Below are positions 59,155 to 64,000 of a stretch of DNA of 64,000 nucleotides, in pieces. The stretch spans positions 10,012-74,011 of the forward strand of contig CALJGL010000020.1 of NCBI GenBank assembly GCA_938075155.1. Reading direction: 5' to 3'. Positions within the stretch are counted from its first letter, which is position 1, and every line of letters starts with the position of its first letter. The stretch is from UBA12191 sp009937185 (GTDB lineage Bacteria > Planctomycetota > UBA8108 > UBA1146). The position numbers were made by a program, and so were the translations under genes. The notes beneath the pieces were generated by a model. That model did not search any database, had not been told where the DNA came from, and was given only the letters and a program-made list of their open reading frames with translations.

Positions 59155-61413
59155 ATGCTTAATATTGCCAATATTCGTGATCTTTACGAAAATGCCGCTG
59201 TTCGTCATGAACGTGCAAGGCATGTTTTAGGCAGGGGACTCACCCTTGCTGAGAAGATTCTCGTGTCTCATCTCGAAGTCGATAGTAAAGATTTTGATAG
59301 TCTTCCTTCACGAAGGACCGACTATTGCGACCTTCACCCCGACAGGGTTGCCATGCAGGATGCCACTGCACAAATGGCTATTCTTCAGTTTATGCAGGCA
59401 GGACTTGATCAGGTTCAGGTTCCTTCTACTGTTCATTGCGATCACCTGATTCAGGCGCAACATGAAGCGAGTTCTGACCTTGCTGCTGCCGAAGAAACCA
59501 ATGCCGAAGTGTATCGGTTCCTACAAAGCTCTTCAGAAAAATATGGAATCGGTTTCTGGAAACCGGGTTCAGGAATCATCCATCAGGTTGTTCTAGAAAA
59601 TTACGCATTTCCAGGTGGGCTGATGATTGGCACCGACAGCCACACACCCAATGCGGGTGGTTTGGGGATGTTGGCGGTTGGAGTTGGTGGAGCAGATGCC
59701 GTCGATGTCATGGCAGGGTTGCCTTGGAATGTACGTTGGCCTGGGGCAATTGCCGTTCACCTTAAAGGCGAGCTGAATGGTTGGACTTCTGCCAAAGATG
59801 TAATTCTGAAAGTGGCGGGAGAATTGACGGTGAAAGGTGGAACAGGTGCGATAGTTGAATACATCGGGCCTGGAGCAAGATCCCTTTCATGTACCGGAAA
59901 AGCTACGATTACTAACATGGGTGCCGAAATCGGCGCCACTTGTTCTGTGTTCCCATTCGATGAGGCCATGTCCAGTTACTTAAAGTCGACTGGTCGGGGA
60001 GATGTTTCTGCGCTTGCTGAAGAGTTTGCAGATCTCTTGCGTGCAGATGATGGTGTAGAAGAAGATCCTGGGACTTATTACGATCAAGTACTTGAGATCG
60101 ATCTATCTCTTCTGGAACCACACGTGGTGGGTCCTCATTCTCCTGATAGGGCCAGACCGATATCTAAATTGGCAGAAGAAGCTCGCGAGAATGGGTGGCC
60201 TCTCGACATCAGTGCTGCGTTGATCGGTTCTTGCACAAATTCCTCTTATGAAGATATGGATCGTGCTGCCGGTATAGCGGGGCAAGCCGTGGAAATGGGG
60301 CTGAAGGCAAAGAGTCAATTTCTGGTCTCTCCTGGATCGACTCAGGTCTTCAAAACTGTAGAGCGAGACGGACAGGCAGGCATTTTTGAAGAGTTAGGTG
60401 GCACTGTACTCGCGAACGCTTGTGGTCCCTGCATCGGTCAGTGGAAAAGAGGTGATGTCGAAAAAGGAACGTCTAATAGCATCGTCAGTTCTTTCAACAG
60501 GAATTTTCCGGGAAGAAATGACGGCAATGCTGAGACACTTTCTTTTATTGCGAGTCCTGATCTTGTGACGGCATTTGCTATCTCTGGATCTTTAGACTTT
60601 AACCCTCTTACCGATTCCGTGGTGACTGCAGATGGACGTGAGGTCATGCTTCCTGTTCCCTCAGGCGATAGTCTCCCTGAAAAAGGATTCGTGGTAGATA
60701 CCGAGGGATTTATTGCTCCTCCAGAAGATGGCTCGTCTGTCGATGTTGTCGTCGATCCGGAGAGTGACCGACTACAGTTTTTAAAGCCATTCCAGCCGAG
60801 GGAAGAATCCCAACTTTCGGAAATGCCATTGCTCTTCAAAGCCAAAGGCAAGTGTACGACGGATCATATTTCTCCGGCGGGTCCTTGGTTGAAATATAGA
60901 GGTCACCTCGAAAATATCTCAAGGAATATGTTTTTGGGTGCTGTGAACTCATTTCATTCAAGCCCAGGCCTCGGACACGACTCGACAGATTCAGGAGCCA
61001 GCAAACCGCTTCATGAGATGGCTGCAAATCTGAGAGATTCCGGCAAATATTGGGCAGTCGTCGGTGATGAAAACTATGGCGAGGGTTCGAGTAGAGAACA
61101 TGCCGCCATGTGCCCACGATTCATGGGATGCGGAGCAGTGATTGTCAGGTCATTTGCAAGAATCCATGAAACCAATCTCAAGAAACAAGGCGTACTTCCT
61201 CTCAGATTTAACGATCCTTCTGATTACGAGAAGGTGAAAGAGGGGGATATTGTAAGCCTAGCGGGTCTGAGAGAGTTGGCCCCTGGAAGTTTGGTGAAGG
61301 TAACCTTGAGGCATGAAGATGGATCTGAAGACACCTTCGAATGTAGTCACACCTGTAGCGAAAGTCAGGTGAAATGGTTTTGGGCGGGTGCAGCACTCAA
61401 CACATTAGGCTGA
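59155..61413 (+). CDS. Aconitate hydratase
   Basis: 752 residues. TCA-cycle enzyme interconverting citrate and isocitrate through a [4Fe-4S] cluster. Cys ligands lie in G-S-C-T-N-S-S and A-C-G-P-C-I-G-Q; the swivel domain has G-S-S-R-E-H-A-A (substrate Arg/Ser). The organisation matches mitochondrial-type aconitase. The ATG at 59155 follows GGGAG; an upstream ATG at 59107 gives a poor extension. As an iron-dependent enzyme it is a plausible physiological partner of the iron island, but no operator box is seen here. Confidence 0.95.
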   Translation: MLNIANIRDLYENAAVRHERARHVLGRGLTLAEKILVSHLEVDSKDFDSLPSRRTDYCDLHPDRVAMQDATAQMAILQFMQAGLDQVQVPSTVHCDHLIQAQHEASSDLAAAEETNAEVYRFLQSSSEKYGIGFWKPGSGIIHQVVLENYAFPGGLMIGTDSHTPNAGGLGMLAVGVGGADAVDVMAGLPWNVRWPGAIAVHLKGELNGWTSAKDVILKVAGELTVKGGTGAIVEYIGPGARSLSCTGKATITNMGAEIGATCSVFPFDEAMSSYLKSTGRGDVSALAEEFADLLRADDGVEEDPGTYYDQVLEIDLSLLEPHVVGPHSPDRARPISKLAEEARENGWPLDISAALIGSCTNSSYEDMDRAAGIAGQAVEMGLKAKSQFLVSPGSTQVFKTVERDGQAGIFEELGGTVLANACGPCIGQWKRGDVEKGTSNSIVSSFNRNFPGRNDGNAETLSFIASPDLVTAFAISGSLDFNPLTDSVVTADGREVMLPVPSGDSLPEKGFVVDTEGFIAPPEDGSSVDVVVDPESDRLQFLKPFQPREESQLSEMPLLFKAKGKCTTDHISPAGPWLKYRGHLENISRNMFLGAVNSFHSSPGLGHDSTDSGASKPLHEMAANLRDSGKYWAVVGDENYGEGSSREHAAMCPRFMGCGAVIVRSFARIHETNLKKQGVLPLRFNDPSDYEKVKEGDIVSLAGLRELAPGSLVKVTLRHEDGSEDTFECSHTCSESQVKWFWAGAALNTLG

Positions 61414-61502
61414 ACAAAGCGAAATCCTGAATCCGGACTTCGTAAAAACGCCTCCAGTGATATCCTTGAAGCATATTGTTTTGGGGATAATGCGGGAGAA
61501 GA

Positions 61503-63350
61503 ATGATGCCTAATCAGAAGTTGAATTTTTTAAAATCAGGGTCTCTTCGACATATTCTATTTTTGTCGTTGGTGATTTTTAGCGTATCTAGCACCTCCTC
61601 TGTGCTGGGACAGCAAATCAATCTCGATTTAGTCTCCAGTGAACAGATACTCACTCCCGGTGAAACCTTCGAGGTTGATTTACAGATACTCAATCCAGGA
61701 CAGCAATCGATTCGGGGATTACAGCATGCGGTATCTTGGAATTCCGCTGTGTTGCAGCTGTTGGATATAGAGATTCCCGGCGACTTAGCGGGTTCACCAG
61801 TTCCCCAAATCCTTGTCTGGAATGCGCCACAACCCGCAGGCTCCGGTGGCGACAGCGGCTGTGCCCTATGGTGGGATGGTAGCGGAGACGAAGCTCTGAG
61901 CTTGGGTCTGGTCTTTGAGTCTGCAATTACAGACTCTTCAATTCCACTTTCAAAATTATATTTTCGAGTGGTAGGGAATGCCGCCAACGGAGAGACGATT
62001 CTTTCGACACCGGAAGTAGATTTGTCCTGTGGGTGGCTCGGCTCTCTCGTCACAAATGATGCGGGTGTGATCATACCGACCGTTACTGATACAGAAGAAA
62101 TCACGATCAGCGATGTTCCGAGACCTACCGAACTACTCTGTGGTGAAGCGAGTAGCATTTGTTATCTCAGTTGGTCTGAACCGATCGCTTATGACCAGGT
62201 GAAAGTGATTCGCAATGGGGTTCTCATCGGCGAAATAAATTCAGGTGAGGGACAGTTCGAAGACCCCGATGGAGTGATTGGCTCGATAAGAGAGTATTCA
62301 GTTCAGGGAATTCTGAACGGTGTAGAGTCGCCGCTTTCAAATTGTTCAATCAGTGTGGACGGTGAAGTTGAACCACCTGTTGGTCTGACCTGTAATCAAA
62401 GTGGATCCGGCGTTTTACTCACTTGGTCGAACCCTTTACCTTTCAGTCAGCTTGAGATTATCCGTCAGGGTGTCTCGATTGAGATTCTCAGCGAAGGTTC
62501 AAGTTCTTTCCTAGACGGAAGTCCTGTAAGTGGAGTCAACCTAGTCTACCAAATCAGGGGTAACATAGGAGGTTCTGTGGCAACGTCTGAGGAGTGCCAA
62601 ATATTTCTTCCTATTCCCGAGGTCTTGTTTATTCGAGGAGATGTGAATAGTGATGGGCAGTTGAATCTGGTAGATCCTATTACAACGCTACAGTATTTGT
62701 TTGTTGCTGGAGAAATGCCATGCGCTTCGGCTGCTGATTTTAATGACGATAGTTCACTCGATTTGTCTGACGCGATTAATCTTTTGGCTTTTCTGTTTAC
62801 CGGAGGCGGTTCACCAGAAGCTCCATTCCCACTCGCAGGATTCGATCCTGTGCCTGATTCCCTCGGATGCGCACAACCCTGTAGTGATTCGACATGTGGT
62901 GGAGGAATATTGGGAGATGAATGTATCAGTGCCATCGAAATCGGTCTTGGTGATACGTTTTTTGATACGACTTCGATGACCGATTCTCCTGATGAATATA
63001 GCAACATCGATTGTGACACAACATTCCTTGGATTGATGCTCTCTGACATTTGGTTCGACTTCACGGCAACTAGCACTGAAACAGTATCTCTATCGCTTTG
63101 TGACAAGGTCGTAACGTTTGACACCGACCTTGTTATTTATAGTGGTGGTTGTGGACAACTGGTTCAGGAAGCATGTAACGGAGATGGCTTCGATGAGAAT
63201 GGCATTGCTTGCCCATTCCTCACGTCTCGGATCAGTGGATTTCCGGTTATCGAAGGCGAGCAGTACTTTATTCGTGTCGGTGGATTCGCAACACTATCAA
63301 CGGGAGGCGTTGAATCTGGGCCAGGTATTCTGAGTATTACCAGCGACTGA
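61503..63350 (+). CDS. Secreted multidomain protein: cohesin-like, two Fn3-like, dockerin-like, D-x-W-F
   Basis: 615 residues. Signal peptide to about 37; cohesin-like domain about 40-200 (V-S-S-E-Q-I-L-T-P-G-E-T-F-E-V-D-L); two Fn3-like repeats about 203-285 and 286-368 (L-S-W-S-E-P-I and L-L-T-W-S-N-P-L); dockerin-like pair about 373-460 (F-I-R-G-D-V-N-S-D-G-Q, D-F-N-D-D-S-S-L-D-L-S-D); C-terminal D-x-W-F domain about 470-615 with S-L-C-D-K-V-V-T-F-D-T-D, close to the two repeats of the gene at 1-1123. Probably extracellular. It overlaps the convergent phosphopantetheinyl transferase by 14 nt. Confidence 0.85.
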   Translation: MMPNQKLNFLKSGSLRHILFLSLVIFSVSSTSSVLGQQINLDLVSSEQILTPGETFEVDLQILNPGQQSIRGLQHAVSWNSAVLQLLDIEIPGDLAGSPVPQILVWNAPQPAGSGGDSGCALWWDGSGDEALSLGLVFESAITDSSIPLSKLYFRVVGNAANGETILSTPEVDLSCGWLGSLVTNDAGVIIPTVTDTEEITISDVPRPTELLCGEASSICYLSWSEPIAYDQVKVIRNGVLIGEINSGEGQFEDPDGVIGSIREYSVQGILNGVESPLSNCSISVDGEVEPPVGLTCNQSGSGVLLTWSNPLPFSQLEIIRQGVSIEILSEGSSSFLDGSPVSGVNLVYQIRGNIGGSVATSEECQIFLPIPEVLFIRGDVNSDGQLNLVDPITTLQYLFVAGEMPCASAADFNDDSSLDLSDAINLLAFLFTGGGSPEAPFPLAGFDPVPDSLGCAQPCSDSTCGGGILGDECISAIEIGLGDTFFDTTSMTDSPDEYSNIDCDTTFLGLMLSDIWFDFTATSTETVSLSLCDKVVTFDTDLVIYSGGCGQLVQEACNGDGFDENGIACPFLTSRISGFPVIEGEQYFIRVGGFATLSTGGVESGPGILSITSD

Positions 63351-64000
63351 GGCCGACAGGTTCGACATCTTTTTGGATGATTTTTGCATATCGTGCTCTG
63401 TACATTACAGCGGATCTCATTTGTTGTGATTCTTCGAAAGCCTGGAAGTTCCAATTCCCACTTCCGATTTCTGGCAACTCTGAGCGGATAGTTCCCGTTA
63501 AGACTTGTGGATCAGGAACCCCCTCGAATTTTCGAAGCGGAATCGTCATTCCGTTACCATGTGCTTTGACGAGGGCCTCTTTTTGAACCCACAAATGAAA
63601 GAAAGAAATTCGCCTCTGCTGTTCAGGAACGGCTTTCCAAAGTTTTTGTTCCTTCTCGCTAAAGCACCTTGACGCTAGATCTTCGATAGGTGATTCCTCT
63701 CTGATTTTCTCCAGATCAACACCTAATTCGGTATCTGTCGAAGCCACCAAGATAGCTCGATCTCTACAGTGAGAAAGATTGAACTTCAGTGCGCCGTTAT
63801 CGAGAAACGGTTTTCCATGCTCCCCAATTGAGAGAGGAATTTTCTGGGGTTCAATATCCAAGTATGTCGAAAGAATCTTACGGAGCCCTAACCTTGATAA
63901 TGCCGATCTTTCTCCAATAACGGGAGCGATCCCTCGATGGATGAATTTTTTCTCTTCGGAGGTGAGATGGTCGAGCTGGGACTCAATATCTTCTCTGGTC
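63337..64000 (-). CDS. Sfp-type 4'-phosphopantetheinyl transferase (5' end outside window)
   Basis: The frame is open to the right edge (about 221 codons), so the N-terminus is missing; a short frame from TTG 63861 would lose the E-R-S-A-L-S-R-L-G-L-R-K segment that the family has. Visible motifs: G-K-P-F-L, F-N-L-S-H-C, L-G-V-D-L-E-K-I, F-F-H-L-W-V-Q-K-E-A-L-V-K-A-H-G, i.e. the Mg/CoA-binding residues of Sfp-type enzymes. It activates carrier proteins. The nearest ketosynthase (18094-19725) is far away, so a link is speculative. Confidence 0.9.
   Translation of the reverse strand, partial: TREDIESQLDHLTSEEKKFIHRGIAPVIGERSALSRLGLRKILSTYLDIEPQKIPLSIGEHGKPFLDNGALKFNLSHCRDRAILVASTDTELGVDLEKIREESPIEDLASRCFSEKEQKLWKAVPEQQRRISFFHLWVQKEALVKAHGNGMTIPLRKFEGVPDPQVLTGTIRSELPEIGSGNWNFQAFEESQQMRSAVMYRARYAKIIQKDVEPVGLSRW

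Overview
The window looks like a chromosomal segment of a marine-type planctomycete, or a close relative. Three secreted proteins carry the short dockerin-like tail starting F-I-R-G-D-(V/A)-(N/D), rich in D-x-N-x-D calcium loops, that is typical of that phylum. There are also many signal-peptide proteins, frequent TTG/GTG starts, a Cys-type TlpA family recognisable from planctomycetes, and a PAC2-family protein. I see no rRNA, tRNA, CRISPR array, insertion sequence, integrase or phage gene, so this is mostly native chromosome with accessory islands.

Layout. (1) 1-3.6 kb: a secreted two-repeat protein running off the left edge, a ThiO-like FAD oxidoreductase and a THUMP-like methyltransferase. 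(2) 3.7-12.5 kb: an iron island. It holds an outer-membrane porin, an FMN-binding/ApbE fusion, FeoB, a Cys-tailed FeoB-associated peptide, a TlpA-like thioredoxin with an in-frame TGA at the first active-site Cys (probable selenoprotein), FeoA, a DtxR-type regulator and a ferritin-like protein. Three copies of one palindrome (TGTTTGGSWWSCCAAACA) lie in front of the porin, the flavin/FeoB operon and the feoA/regulator divergence, and are probably the regulator's operators. (3) 12.5-18 kb: a small membrane protein, a NosY/NosF-like ABC pair, a NapH/NosR-like polyferredoxin with a TPR tail, and a thioredoxin-like secreted protein. (4) 18-22.6 kb: an unusual ketosynthase, a lipoprotein metallopeptidase, and pdxS-pdxT. 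(5) 23.2-35.8 kb: eight co-directional exported amidohydrolase-family genes (nine domain units), mostly start/stop coupled. Only one, at 31790, keeps the full metal-binding set. (6) 35.9-38 kb: a seven-repeat FG-GAP propeller protein with Ca-binding repeats and a dockerin-like tail. (7) 38-44 kb: AddA/AddB-type helicase-nuclease pair. (8) 44-49.8 kb: a ferredoxin-NrfD fusion, a molybdopterin oxidoreductase, MiaE and an SDR. (9) 49.8-58 kb: DUF885 protein, CvpA, SDR, rhodanese, CPBP protease, QueG, UbiA-type prenyltransferase, and a PAC2 protein in AT-richer DNA. (10) 58-64 kb: two cohesin/dockerin-type secreted proteins flanking aconitase, and an Sfp-type phosphopantetheinyl transferase running off the right edge.

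How they work together. The iron island reads as one physiological unit: entry through an outer-membrane porin, possible flavin-based reduction in the periplasm, Fe(II) import by FeoAB, storage in a ferritin, and feedback by a DtxR-type sensor whose visible ligand residues are of the iron (DtxR/IdeR) kind. The amidohydrolase array is the largest uncharacterised unit. It looks like one polycistronic message encoding one competent enzyme and eight degenerate paralogous domains, all exported, so a secreted multi-subunit assembly or substrate-binding set is a reasonable but untested hypothesis.
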